Below, in pieces: positions 1 through 10,207 of a DNA stretch of 64,000 bases (position 1 is its first letter; each line of letters starts with the position of its first letter). The position numbers and the translations under genes were made by a program. The notes below the pieces were generated by a model that was not told the DNA's origin, did not search any database, and saw only the letters and a program-made list of their open reading frames with translations. This DNA is from Symsagittifera roscoffensis (taxonomy: Eukaryota > Xenacoelomorpha > Acoela > Convolutidae), in assembly GCF_963678635.1 (NCBI RefSeq), contig NC_087063.1:21770701-21834700 (forward strand). The letters are read 5' to 3'.

Positions 1-3000
1 AGCGGTCATGGGACCAATTAACTACAGACCTCTCAAGCTGTTGGGGAGTCCTGGACTCATAGCAGAACCCCCCAAACACCGAACGAGCATCGCCAGGATC
101 AGGTTGGCGACCCCGGCACAGTTGAAGGTGGTGGACAAGCTGCTCAATCCGGGGGGAATGGAATTGCCAGATGCCGCTTGCGAAGGCTCGAAATTGGCGG
201 AAAATCCCAGGTACGGGAAGCCCTGTGGGAGCACCCAGCTGGCCAAAACCCTGGCAGTTTATGATAGAGCAGATCCAGCTGCTGCGAGAGTAGTCATTGT
301 GGCGGGATCGGACTTCGAAGGAACGTCTCCTAAGTTGTTCTGGCCGAAGACTCTGATATACTCTTTGCCAGGAGCTGAATTAAACCAGATGTTAACTCTG
401 GTGGTGGCAATAAAGTCGGAGATGCCCTGTGAGCCTGAGCTGCTATTGTTTGCGGGAATGAATGATCACCTGCACGCGATGGGACTTCTTGAGCAGCTGA
501 AGGGCAATGAAATTCCGACATCGAGGAAGATATGGGAAGCCATTCAGGCGTTGTTCGCAGCGATGAATGAAGTGCAAGAGAATGTTGTCTCGAGATTTGG
601 ATCCAAGACGAAGGTGGTGTTCACCACATTCCCTGGATACGCGAATATGCCACCCGCCCTACAATTCGTGTACGCGGTCTTGATTCTAATAGCAGAGGGG
701 AACGAATGGCGGATTCTAATGGCAGCCCCCAATCGGGAGTTGGAGCCATCGAACCTGAGGCTTCGCAAGTCAGAGTTGGCGGCGGCATGGGCGGACATAT
801 CTCATGCACTGAGGGGCTTTTATGGACTAGCCGACATCCTGATCGTATTAGACGAGGTGCTCTTGCTAGAGATATCGAACTTTGCCAGGCAACTTAAGTT
901 CAGCCCAGTCATCGGGGACGATCACCCGGCGATAAGCCAATTGACGGCCAGCTTGTGGTTTCGGAGCATGGAAGTGAAGATCACAAATTCCACCAGCAAG
1001 TCTAGAGGTCCGAGTAACGAGAGAAGAAATGTGGCCGAGACGGAAAAGCAATTAGAGTCAATGAAATATCGCTTGACGCAAGAGAATGGCTGGTGGCCAT
1101 TTTTGACACCAAGGCTGGAGAACGCCACGAATAAGACAAGGGAGGAAGCACCACCCCTCGTGAAACAAGTCTGGAGGTTTCTGGAGAAACAACTGGAGCT
1201 GGCCGAAGTAAGAGACATGACGGTGGCTAGATTTGTCTCGGCCGCCAATGAAGTGACGATTGGAGGGTTCTGGAGAGAGCACGCCAAGGGTGAGCTGAGG
1301 ACTAGGAGGGATCATGAGATTCTCAAGTTCTTGAGTCCTTGCTGGGAGAAGGAATTCATGGCAGGAATGTTCGGCACCACGGCGACTATCTTTGGAGCCT
1401 TCGTGCAGGAGATACTGGGCATGCCCATCAGCCTGCTCTTGGCTTTGTATCTGGTCTACCCCAGATACTTGTTCAACATGGGCCCAGCATACATGTTTAG
1501 TCGAGGAGTAGAAACACTTCGAGTTGATGGGTATCTGGCACTATTACTTTTGACCCATGGGGAATTGGTGTCGTTTCATCGATTGATGGAATATGGAGAG
1601 CCTCTGTCTATGGGGAGAGTCCACTCGAGCATTGAAACCTACTCCTACAAGTGTGCCGCAGGGTTGAAGACGTTGTTAGTGCAATACCTCATGATGCAGA
1701 ATCGGCACATGACGGGTGAAGATGAGAATCCAACCTCGAGAGAAGAATGGAAGAAGATGAATAGAGGAATGCCTCTGTTGACGGACCTATGCCTGGCAAT
1801 GAGGTCGGACCCTATGGGGATAATCCGGGGTCTAGAGGAGGTGGTGACCTGCATTTATGGTCCAGCAGTGACGTACGCATTCCCAGATCCCCTGGTGACA
1901 ACGTATCGTCACTCTGTGACGCACTTGAGTCTTATCAGCATACTGGATGGGACGGCGCTCAATTGGTGTTAGCAGGAGGAGCTCAGAGCGCGAATGAGCA
2001 ACACGGTACTCTTTGGAAAAGTGAAAGATGCCGAGCTGATAGTGTACAACTTCAGGGGGCAAATGCAATGTAGAATGGGAGGCAAGCGAGAGGGCCCCAT
2101 CGAAACGTATCCCAAGTTTTGGAACTTGAACCCATTGACGGCAGACGGGCGAGAGATCTTGAGGATTCCTGCTTGGAAGGAATGCTTTGCACTAGTCAAG
2201 AGGGAGCTGGAGGCCATAATGGAGAAAGAAATCCTTCCAGCCGCCATGCCTGAGTTCCCGATAGTCAGGAGGATGACCCTGGGAATGAACAGTCCCTTGG
2301 TAGTTCCCTCCATAATGGCGAGGATGACGACGGAGGAAATGCAGAAGTATTTCACTGATGGCTGGGACCCCCTGTTCATCGGCTACACGGCGGCGGTCTA
2401 CTTCCATACTAGCGAGGCGAAGATAAATTCGTGGACGACGCAAGCGAAAAAGATGAGAGGTTCGCAGCCCCCCGGATATGAGGTGCGGAAGGTCTTGAGA
2501 GCTCTTGAGCAGGAAGGACTAGAGAACATGCTACCAATATGGGATGATGGCAGGATGATCATGATAGAGGGGCACGTCGCATTGGTGGACGACATGAAAT
2601 TTGCAACAAGAAAGTACAGGGCACCCTACGGCTTAGAACAGGTGGAAATGAGACAGGAGGGAAAAGAGTTAGATGCAGCAGGCCAGCTGCACGTAGCCCT
2701 AACGGAATACAAAAAATTGGACCCTGCGACACCATCACCACTGTCAGTGGACACGCCTGGAGACAAGAGGAGTGGACCTGTGGAGGACCGGTTCAAAAGA
2801 ATTCTCTAGAGAAGGAGAAATGAGTCAGAAGAAGAGAGTATGGATGAAACTCTCAGTGAAGCCGGTGAGGACATGGAAGTGGGGAATACGCCTGAACCAG
2901 GACCATCAGGGGAGGAGCTCACCACTCAAGAGCTGTTGAAAGACTTGAGCGAGGAGAATTGGGCAGATACTGCCACTCCACCTCTGACTCCGTCCCCCCG

Positions 3001-3358
3001 GAAGAATCTGGAATTGCCATTGGCAAGTGAGACCTCCAATATGGGGATGATACTCTTGAGCTCGGAGGAAAGGGAAAAGAACACTTTCGAAGGGAACAGG
3101 GACATGTTCCTGGGGTCCCTGAAGGACGATGCTTGGCAGGAGTTCTTGGAAGAATTCAATCAAGAAGTGGGCAGCGAGACGACGCTGGACAAATTCAAGG
3201 AGGAACTGTGGGACACAGTCGTAAAGTTTGGAGAACCGCTTCTGATAGGAACGGGCCTGGATGAGAAGGCGAGAAAAGAGCTGCTGAGCAAGCTGGTAGA
3301 ACTAAGGAATTCACGATCGAAGACTAGAGAAGAAAATGTGAGGACAGCTCTACTCTGA
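1..3358 (+). pseudogene. ORF3 polyprotein, central and C-terminal part (copy 0), with degenerate SGNH-like domain
   Basis: This is one reading frame interrupted by TAG at 1,970 and TAG at 2,807; a one-base deletion near 3,335 then throws it out of frame to a TGA at 3,356. The ATG at position 8 is internal, because in copies A and C the same frame runs in from the upstream SGNH domain. Residues about 95-306 (counted from that ATG) have an SGNH-like order: AGSDF (Ser codon 308-310), GMNDH (Asn codon 461-463) and DDHP (codons 917-928). A long mostly helical region follows, with a hydrophobic stretch near 1,425-1,475, then an acidic Ser/Pro-rich tail after 2,830. The homologous codons at the two TAGs are CAG and GAG in copy D, so both look like mutations. 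No known family is recognised for the helical part. Confidence 0.75.
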
Positions 3359-4524
3359 AACAAAAAACTGTAGATAAAATAGTTGATGATATAAAAAGAG
3401 ATAAGGTTGGGACTGGTAATATGATTAAAAGTACTAATATCCTTAAGGCTCGAGCAGGGGGGAGGCAAGAGTTGGAAGGATTGGAGGTAGACAGAGTGGT
3501 CGAATCAGTGATGATAGCCACAACACCCTCAACCAGAGATGTGAAAACTCGCAAGAGGAAGAGAGAAGTGGAGGGATTGGGTAGTCCTTCAGTGGATGCT
3601 GTTTCGGAAGGAAACTTGAGAGAGACGGCGCCCATGGTTTTGGCTCGATGCAAGACGGCGGCATACAAGAGCAGCTCGGAGCTCAGAAGACCACTCGAAG
3701 TAGAGAGGGAAATAGAGGCTTCCACCAGTTCGACATCGGAGGAAGACTTCAAGCCTCAGAAGATAAACGTAAAGAGAGGTTCAACGAATGGACAGACATG
3801 GGAAGTGGATGTCGGCAAAGAATGGATCTCGAAGGCACACCAGGCCACGGGCAAGCGAGTGACGAGTGATCCATTGGAGAGGAACAAGACGAGGATCACC
3901 TCCCGGACGTGGTGGGTGGCCCTCGAGACATTGAAGGAAATGGAGGACTGCTTGAAGAAGTTGGACAGTGGAGTAGCTCGCAAGCGACGCAATTGGGCCA
4001 CCCAGCAGAAGGCCGAGGTTAACAAAATAGAAATGGCGAATCAGCTGAAGAGGTCCTGGCAGAACTTGTTGAAGGACCATTTTGAAGAGGCAATAAGGAC
4101 ACCCTCATCAGCACCGCCATTGATGGCGAATCCCTTCGTTAGAACTGCAGGACAATTGATGTTCACCTGGAGTCTGGTGGGAATAGAGTTGGAGACATTG
4201 ACCTCGTATGATAGGCTGAAGTTGGGAAGCAAGAAGCTAGATGTGTATCAAGCACTGATGCAACACGTGGCCAGGGACAATTCAGGCTTGAGCCTGGCTA
4301 GGAGGAAGGATGCCACATGTTTCTTGAGATGGATAATGTCAATGATGTCTGATAGTACCATATTGGCATGCCACCAGAGAGCAAGCGGAGGTAAAACCAT
4401 GGAAAAAAAGAGTCTCAACGATCATCTTGAACGTGTATCAGAGTACAGGAATAGAAAAGGAAGATGGTTCCAGACTATCCCTAGAGAACCACAGAAAGCT
4501 AGACGAGGTACGGAGGTTTTATAA
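3359..4524 (+). pseudogene. ORF4, N-terminal part (copy 0)
   Basis: The frame is open from just after the ORF3 frameshift to TAA at 4,522. It encodes a Lys/Arg-rich N-terminal part including RKRKREV (about 3,550-3,570), a plausible nuclear localisation signal, followed by a helical region with a TWWVALET-type segment near 3,905. In copies C and D the ORF3 frame ends at TGATG and ORF4 restarts there. In this copy one extra G in a G-run near 3,460 removes that arrangement and fuses the frames. The frame is lost near 4,395, where an A7 run has one more base than the matching stretch of copy C. Function unknown. I see a DNA- or RNA-binding possibility only from the basic composition. Confidence 0.6.
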
Positions 4525-5370
4525 TAAGAAGTTCGAAGAAGAGCATGATGTTCACCGTAACCTGGCCTCGTCAGAGCAGTACTCGAGACTCAGCGAGAAG
4601 GGGGAATACCAATACGTGTCGGGAGTGATGGGAATAGCCTACAATCCCTTCTTAGACTCAGAAACTGGAGGCGCTCAGCGGAGCTACTGAAGTTTTGGAC
4701 AGAAAGAATAATGGAAATAGACGCGGTGGAGAAAGAGGGGCCGAGCCTGGGCCTGATTCTTGAGAAAACACCAGAGGTGGTAAGCACACCGCGCTCGAAC
4801 AAGAGAGTTGAAGTGAACATGGGCGATGGAAATGGCTTGTTAATCACGAACTTGGGGGTGGTATGGAAGCTACTAAGACCCTCCTGGTGTCCACATCCCC
4901 ACGCGAGTCTGATCGAGGAAACCACCGAGCAAGTGAGGTTAGCACCAACGGAAGATGAAGATCTGGCAAAGTTGAGTGTGTTGCACAAGCTAATCCCACC
5001 TCAGATACAGGAGTCAGGCGAAAAGACGAGCAAGCTCGGGTCAGCAAAGAAGATGGAGCCGGGTAGCTGTCTGGATTCGACGTGTGGGAACGGAGAGCAC
5101 AGCTGCGATGGACGGTCATGTGTCAGGATACTGTCCTTTCAAAAAGAAGACCTGGTCACTTGGTTTGAAGACATCACGGAAAGGGAGAAAAGTGAAGAAG
5201 TGCAAATATTTGCGGAGTGTTACGCGAGAACTACAGTGAATATAGCGACAGCTCTCGGATTCTTCTCGAGAATGTGTAGTCTGCAGTCACTGGAGAGGCT
5301 AGAGTCTGAACACCATTTAGAAGAATCATGGCCAAGTAGAAGAAGAATCATGACAAGAAGAATCATTTAG
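4427..5370 (+). pseudogene. ORF4, middle part (copy 0), two frame segments
   Basis: Two segments continue ORF4: 4,427-4,690 and 4,711-5,370. About 16 bases present in copy C (near 41,463) are missing near 4,675, which causes the break between them. The second segment contains a conserved block (LLRPSWCPHPHA near 4,870) and a cysteine cluster near 5,070-5,125 with spacing CX4C-X6-CX4C, suggestive of metal binding. It ends in a short direct-repeat expansion at 5,318-5,398 that replaces sequence conserved in copy C. No known domain is recognised. Confidence 0.55.
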
Positions 5371-5398
5371 AAGAATCATGACAAGTAGAATCATGGCC
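5318..5398 (+). repeat. Short imperfect repeat expansion inside ORF4 (AGAATCATGRCAAG-like)
   Basis: The words AGAAGAATCATG and GACAAG recur several times within 80 bases and introduce a stop at 5,368. Copy C has ordinary coding sequence of different length at the matching place (about 42,105-42,160), so this is a local expansion private to copy 0 among the copies seen here. Confidence 0.6.
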
Positions 5399-5402
5399 TG
5401 GG

Positions 5403-6707
5403 GTGTTGCAGGTGACTCAAAAACACATCCGGAGCTGGAAAGTTGGTCTTGAGGCAGAAATGGGGTTTCCCATGAGCGAAGCTTATGGCCTGCCATTGAA
5501 CGCAAAATCCTTGATAGGGTCAATGATGGCCAACCTGTGCGGAAGCCACTACCCACTGCACATAGCGATGGTGGAAGCATCCAGCCAAAGAGTACTGGTG
5601 GACAAGGCCTTCTCAGTACCCAAGTGCGTGAGGTTGGCTCGGATATCGCATCACTCGCACAAGCTGTTGAGAAAAATCAGAGGAACAGTACCAAGAGAAT
5701 TGAGAGATGACTTGAGTGAAATCTGGGGAGAAGAACTTTTGAAGTTGGAGAGTGAGAACACAAGCGATCACGAGAGACAAAACGTGATTGGAAAACCTGG
5801 GGGAGGTGCTCCAAACATGGAAGATAGCGACACGATGCATGAAAAAATGATAGAGCTTGAGCCTCTCTTGGAAGCCTCGGGAGAGCGTAACCTCAGGAGC
5901 ATTGAGATCACCCATGGAGAATGCCCATGCCACTGTTTGGCACAAACGGTGTGGTATCCAGATCACAAGAACCTTTGCCGGGTGTGTGATATGGAAAAAA
6001 TTCGGTCGATCGGACTACCGGATCACCGGCAGAAGGTGACGCTCTTAGTAGTGAGTACGATGTTGGCTCTGAGATGGATAGAAGAGAATATAACGAAGTA
6101 TCGGGAAGCAACGACGCCAACGGCTGAGTCAATATACGCGATAGACTACAGCAGGAGACTCGAGTTGTTTGAGACTGCGTGCAAAGTATTCGCCATACCA
6201 ACGGAAGTCAGACACGTATGGAGCCGTTTGAGGTACTTTCCATGGTTTCGGGCGACGCTGACGTCTTGGTTGTACATGACAACGAAAGATCACATGAGGA
6301 AGCATCAAAAGGAGTATCGACAGTTCCAGGCCGAGATTGGGCCGGAAGCTTTCAAGAGACCCCTGTTGACCCACCGAAATGCGATCACGACAGGATGGAA
6401 GAGAGTGGGTAAGATGTCTAGAGACAATACCAAAGCGAGGGAATCGATACTAGAGGAGGACCTGGCGAAGAACGTGAGCTTGAGCCTGCACAACTCCTTT
6501 TGTTTGAACCGGGAATCTAGGGTGAAGGCACTACCCAACCAGGCAAAGAGGTTGCAGGAGCAAAGAGAATGGATGCGATCCTATGAACAGCTGAAGGCTT
6601 GGGAGGAGATCGTGATTAGCTCCGATGATGAAGAAGAACTGTTGAGACAGTTTGCCGTATCTAGTACTTCAGGGTGCGGCACCTCCAAGGCGAAGCGTGC
6701 GAGATGA
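5403..6707 (+). CDS. ORF4, C-terminal part with Cys/His motif (copy 0)
   Basis: An open frame of 434 codons ends at TGA 6,705-6,707, at the same place as the ORF4 end in copy C (43,410-43,412), so the C-terminus is likely authentic. The first codons are not a true start, as the frame continues ORF4. Near residues 180-197 is a Cys/His cluster, CPCHC then LCRVC with VWYP between them, which could bind zinc; copy C keeps most but not all of these Cys. The tail is acidic (SSDDEEE) then basic (SKAKRAR). The function is unrecognised. Its position after pol and ORF3 and its conservation between copies suggest an element-encoded accessory protein. Confidence 0.6.
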   Translation: MLQVTQKHIRSWKVGLEAEMGFPMSEAYGLPLNAKSLIGSMMANLCGSHYPLHIAMVEASSQRVLVDKAFSVPKCVRLARISHHSHKLLRKIRGTVPRELRDDLSEIWGEELLKLESENTSDHERQNVIGKPGGGAPNMEDSDTMHEKMIELEPLLEASGERNLRSIEITHGECPCHCLAQTVWYPDHKNLCRVCDMEKIRSIGLPDHRQKVTLLVVSTMLALRWIEENITKYREATTPTAESIYAIDYSRRLELFETACKVFAIPTEVRHVWSRLRYFPWFRATLTSWLYMTTKDHMRKHQKEYRQFQAEIGPEAFKRPLLTHRNAITTGWKRVGKMSRDNTKARESILEEDLAKNVSLSLHNSFCLNRESRVKALPNQAKRLQEQREWMRSYEQLKAWEEIVISSDDEEELLRQFAVSSTSGCGTSKAKRAR

Positions 6708-7135
6708 GTGGATGGTTCGAATGGATCTTGAGTCTTGAGAGGGAAGGGGGGCTTGAGTGTGGATCCGGGTGAAACCTGGATTCACGAAAAAGAAATTTTA
6801 ACGAATCAAATATTGTTATTAATATACTATATTTACTATATAAATGAAAATGCTGCATGACAATTTCCTGATTGAATGGGATAAAATAAATTTTAAATGA
6901 TTGGCTTAAAAAGCGAGAATTCAAGGGTGCAGGTGTGTGCAGATTTTGATTGCTGTTTAGCGATAGTGTGAAAATTTTACATGGCCGTGAATTTTGGGGT
7001 GTAGATAAGCTTGAGTCTGCTGCAAACTTCTGTAAATGACCACTGGCACTGTACCTTGAGCAACACTCGGTTTTCGGGGACTCACTGGCAGAAGACAGCA
7101 CGCGATGAGGACATCGATCTCGAGTCCGGGGAGTA
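6708..7135 (+). other. 3' trailer of copy 0 with polypurine tract at its end
   Basis: This AT-rich non-coding stretch between the ORF4 stop and the 3' LTR matches 44,319-44,733 downstream of copy C. It ends with GTCCGGGGAGT (7,124-7,134) directly before the LTR start, the expected position of a polypurine tract priming plus-strand DNA synthesis. No gene is seen. Confidence 0.7.
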
Positions 7136-8044
7136 TGTGCCAGTCGGTCATATTTGGAAGTTTGACCTTGAGAGAAGCAAAAAGCACTTGATTTTGGAGT
7201 GAAATTTAATTTTTCAAAAATTCGAATGGAGCCTGTCATGCACGATTTTCTCGCGATAACTGAAAGTCAAAAAAGAGAAGTAAGAACAATCCAGTGACAA
7301 TCGCGGGAAAGTTGCAAGATAAATCAGTAGGAAATTGCTATTCGCAATTTCCGACACGATAATAATCTAGAGTAGAGCTGTCCCATTCGAAACAGAGACA
7401 AGTGTATTCCCACGAACTGGATTATTGTGACTTGACTGGAGTGTTATTCTAAACTGGACTAGAGTGAACCTTCGGTGGAAAGGTGGACAGCTTGAGTGTC
7501 CCAATGGTTCACGAGAAACTACAGTCTAGAGTACAAACTTGTTCTTGTTGTTAAAACTGACAAACATTAAACTCATTTTAGTTACATTATTTAACTCTCG
7601 AGTTGATTACCGAATTGATTACTCCCAATTCTTGAGCGTGCTACAATGTGAGTACCAATTTAAATTTCTAGAGTGTGTTTTATAATTTTTATGTTGAGGT
7701 AAGGCGAGTTTTAGGTTGATCCATCTGAAATGGATCAAAGTTCCACTGTCTAATAAAAAGTAATATAACGGATTGTTCCGACCCGGTTTTTAATGGCGTT
7801 CATGTATTTTGGGTATCTAGAGACCTAAGTATGGGGACGTTCTTAATTCTAGAGTGGGGGGATATTTTAGTAGTAGCCTTTAAGCTGTAACGGATCGTAG
7901 TCTCATGTCACAAACGAACCGAATTGGCTCCGACTGATTTGAGGTAGAAAAACACAAGAGATAGTGTCCCTGACTCTTGAGCCAATGGTTATAGGGCCTA
8001 TTTTTCTTAAGCCTCATGTGTGACTGCAGTAGACGAATGTTACA
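7136..8044 (+). repeat. LTR of the giant element (3' LTR of copy 0), 909 bp
   Basis: The start TGTGCCAGTCGG is defined by four occurrences (7,136; 10,208; 44,734; 45,480) whose upstream flanks differ between 5' and 3' contexts. The end GAATGTTACA is defined by 9,156, where similarity stops exactly. It contains a perfect 9-bp hairpin (7,716-7,738, loop CTGAA) and AATAAA at 7,752-7,757, a candidate polyadenylation signal. It is followed directly by leader sequence rather than unrelated flank, so it also serves as the 5' LTR of a second, largely deleted copy. Confidence 0.85.
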
Positions 8045-8662
8045 TAGTGTTTTTATGGCGCTCCTGGGTGTTTACGACATCAAGACTACGGAGTCGAACC
8101 CACTTGAGACAGCTTCGGGCTGAATGCCCATTCTAGAGTACCGGCGGTGCGGTTCGACAGGAACGTGCAAACCTTCCGGTTGTACCGTGATAGCTTTTTA
8201 AGAAAACTCGAGAAAACTTCCTGGTACGCTCTCCGAACGAGGCATAGCTAACCGAGTAAAGGGGGGCAACTAGGGGGACAAAAACACGAGCAAAAAGACA
8301 AAAAGCAAAACAAAAACCAAAAAAGAATAGAAAAAGGAACAAAAACCATAAAACGAAAAAAGACAGTGACTTTGACACCAGATTAGTTGGATCAAACCTT
8401 TATATTAATTAAATAGTATACCCATACTGTTTTACAAGTTCGATCGTTTCGATCAACCTAGTAATTTAACCCAGTAACCTTAATAAAGAGCCCGAGTGTG
8501 GGGCGTTGTCAAGGGTTTTCAGATAGCTTGGAACTTAGCTGGACAACAAGGAGACTTGACTGGAAGAGGTGACCAGCAGAGTGGGAAAGTGGTTCAGGAG
8601 CACTTGAGCTGAACCAATAGCAGACTCGACTGAAAAAGGTGACCGGCCGAGTGGGAAAGTGG
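8045..8662 (+). other. Leader fragment of a deleted element copy, with candidate primer binding site
   Basis: It matches the leader downstream of the LTRs at 12,046 and 46,372. A TGG-starting segment (TGGCGCTCCTGGG) lies 11 nt after the LTR, a candidate primer binding site, although the tRNA could not be identified. At 8,550-8,662 there are two imperfect copies of the leader repeat built on GACTTGACTGGAAGAGG. It stops at GAGTGGGAAAGTGG, where it is joined to the middle of another LTR. No gene is present. Confidence 0.7.
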
Positions 8663-9156
8663 TTAAAACTGACAAACATTAAACTCATTTTAGTTACATT
8701 ATTTAACTCTCGAGTTGATTACCGAATTGATTACTCCCAATTCTTGAGCGTGCTACAATGTGAGTACCAATTTAAATTTCTAGAGTGTGTTTTATAATTG
8801 TTATGTTGAGGTAAGGCGAGTTTTAGGTTGATCCATCTGAAATTGATCAAAGTTCCACTGTCTAATAAAAAGTAATATAACGGATTGTTCCGACCCGGTT
8901 TTTAATGGCGTTCATGTATTTTGGGTATCTAGAGACCTAAGTATGGGGACGTTCTTAATTCTAGAGTGGGGGGATATTTTAGTAGTAGCCTTTAAGCTGT
9001 AACGGGTCGTAGTCTCATGTCACAAACGAACCGAATTGGCTCCGACTGATTTGAGGTAGAAAAACACAAGAGATAGTGTCCCTGACTCTTGAGCCAATGG
9101 TTATAGGGCCTATTTTTCTTAAGCCTCACGTGTGACTGCAGTAGACGAATGTTACA
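8663..9156 (+). repeat. 5'-truncated LTR, 494 bp, near-identical to 7,551-8,044
   Basis: Aligning by eye gives 4 substitutions and no gaps over 494 bp against 7,551-8,044. It lacks the first 415 bp of the LTR and ends at the LTR terminus GAATGTTACA, after which similarity ceases. The pair encloses 618 bp of leader. Confidence 0.9.
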
Positions 9157-10207
9157 CATAAATTCAGGTTGGTGAACATGCCAATTACAACGGTACTCTT
9201 TTAGAAGTATCGACTTGCTAAACCACTTAAAACCTACTAGAATTACTCCAAAACATACTTGAAGCACTTCAACTTCGAGTAAGCAGAGAAGAAAAAGCTT
9301 TAAAAAATCTTCGTTAGGTTTATTATTCAGTTATCTACAAAATTATCAAAAATGCAAATCTATTGGCTTATATATTGCACAAAAACAACTATACTACAGA
9401 ATAAGCGTTCATCGCTTCAAAAAAACTATTTAGAACTTTGCAATGGTAGAAATTGGACTACTTCAAAATGATGAGTGCCCAAAACAAATATGCCAGGGAA
9501 ATAAACCAGAAAAACCAAGCAAAATTTCAAAATTTGCTTATCACTTTATTATGGAGACATGGTGCATTTTTCGAGACCAAGTTATTGTCTAAACATCCCA
9601 CGAGTCGGTCATACGAAAGAAGTTTTAGTTGTTTTTAGTTCAACTGGAATTTATGAAAACTTCGGATTGACCCCATCATGCTCGAAGTCTGGCGATAACT
9701 GAAACGGTTACCATTGTTGCGATAAACTTATTAAATAGGTTCATATCATTGTGCGAGGTGGACGAAGAATTTCGATGAAAGGTATGTTACTGATGTTCTT
9801 AACACTCTAGATGAACAGGATCAATTTCGTCTTTCAGGCGCCTTGGGGCTTTTGATAGCGCCAACAACCGCCCAATATCCATTCTCGGCAAGTCTGCAAA
9901 TGCATGGTCAGCTCGTAAATGTCTAACGAAAACATCTCTTTGAAAAAACCAACCTACTCCTGTATTCATCTTTAAATCGCTCTCTGGTGATCAGCTTGCT
10001 GTAGAAGAACGGCAGGGAAAGGTTGTTCCAGAAACAGAGCTTCAAATAAGAAATCTCAGATTTCTGCACAACAATACCGACGTTGAGAAAATTTTGTGAC
10101 TCGATTAGTATTACTGGTTGGAATGCAAGAAGTTTTATCAGTATCCAAGAGATTTATGATAAAAAGTAGATTTCAAACGTTTTCGCAACTATGTGCATAG
10201 TCAGGAT
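9157..10207 (+). other. AT-rich spacer with a decayed LTR relic
   Basis: No convincing gene is seen. At about 9,600-9,710 the words GAGTCGGTCATA, GAAGTTTTAG and ATCATGCTCG followed by GCGATAACTGAAA occur in the same order as in the first 150 bp of the LTR, so a strongly diverged LTR relic lies here. The rest is not repeated elsewhere in the window and may be host sequence or another old element. Confidence 0.5.

Larger units (their letters stand above)
1..8044 (+). mobile_element. Copy 0: 3' part of a giant Ty3/Gypsy element (ORF3, ORF4, trailer, 3' LTR)
   Basis: The window opens inside ORF3 of an element whose gag-pol lies off the left edge. The order ORF3, ORF4, trailer, polypurine tract, LTR is the same as in copy C (35,440-45,479), and the start of ORF4 can also be compared with copy D. 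The LTR at its end begins TGTGCCAGTCGG right after a purine-rich stretch and ends GACGAATGTTACA, giving canonical TG...CA termini. The copy is defective: ORF3 has two TAG stops and a frameshift, and ORF4 is broken by small indels. Assignment to Ty3/Gypsy rests on the linked gag-pol of copies A, C and D, since no pol is visible here. Confidence 0.85.

Noticed and set aside
1420-1500. An envelope-type membrane protein in ORF3 because of a hydrophobic stretch.
   Set aside because: There is no signal peptide, no furin-type site and no Cys-rich ectodomain; one hydrophobic helix inside a long helical region is weak evidence.
9157-10207. A host gene in the spacer (small frames at 8,992-9,267 and 9,453-9,638).
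   Set aside because: Frames are short, AT-rich, without recognisable motifs, and one overlaps the truncated LTR.
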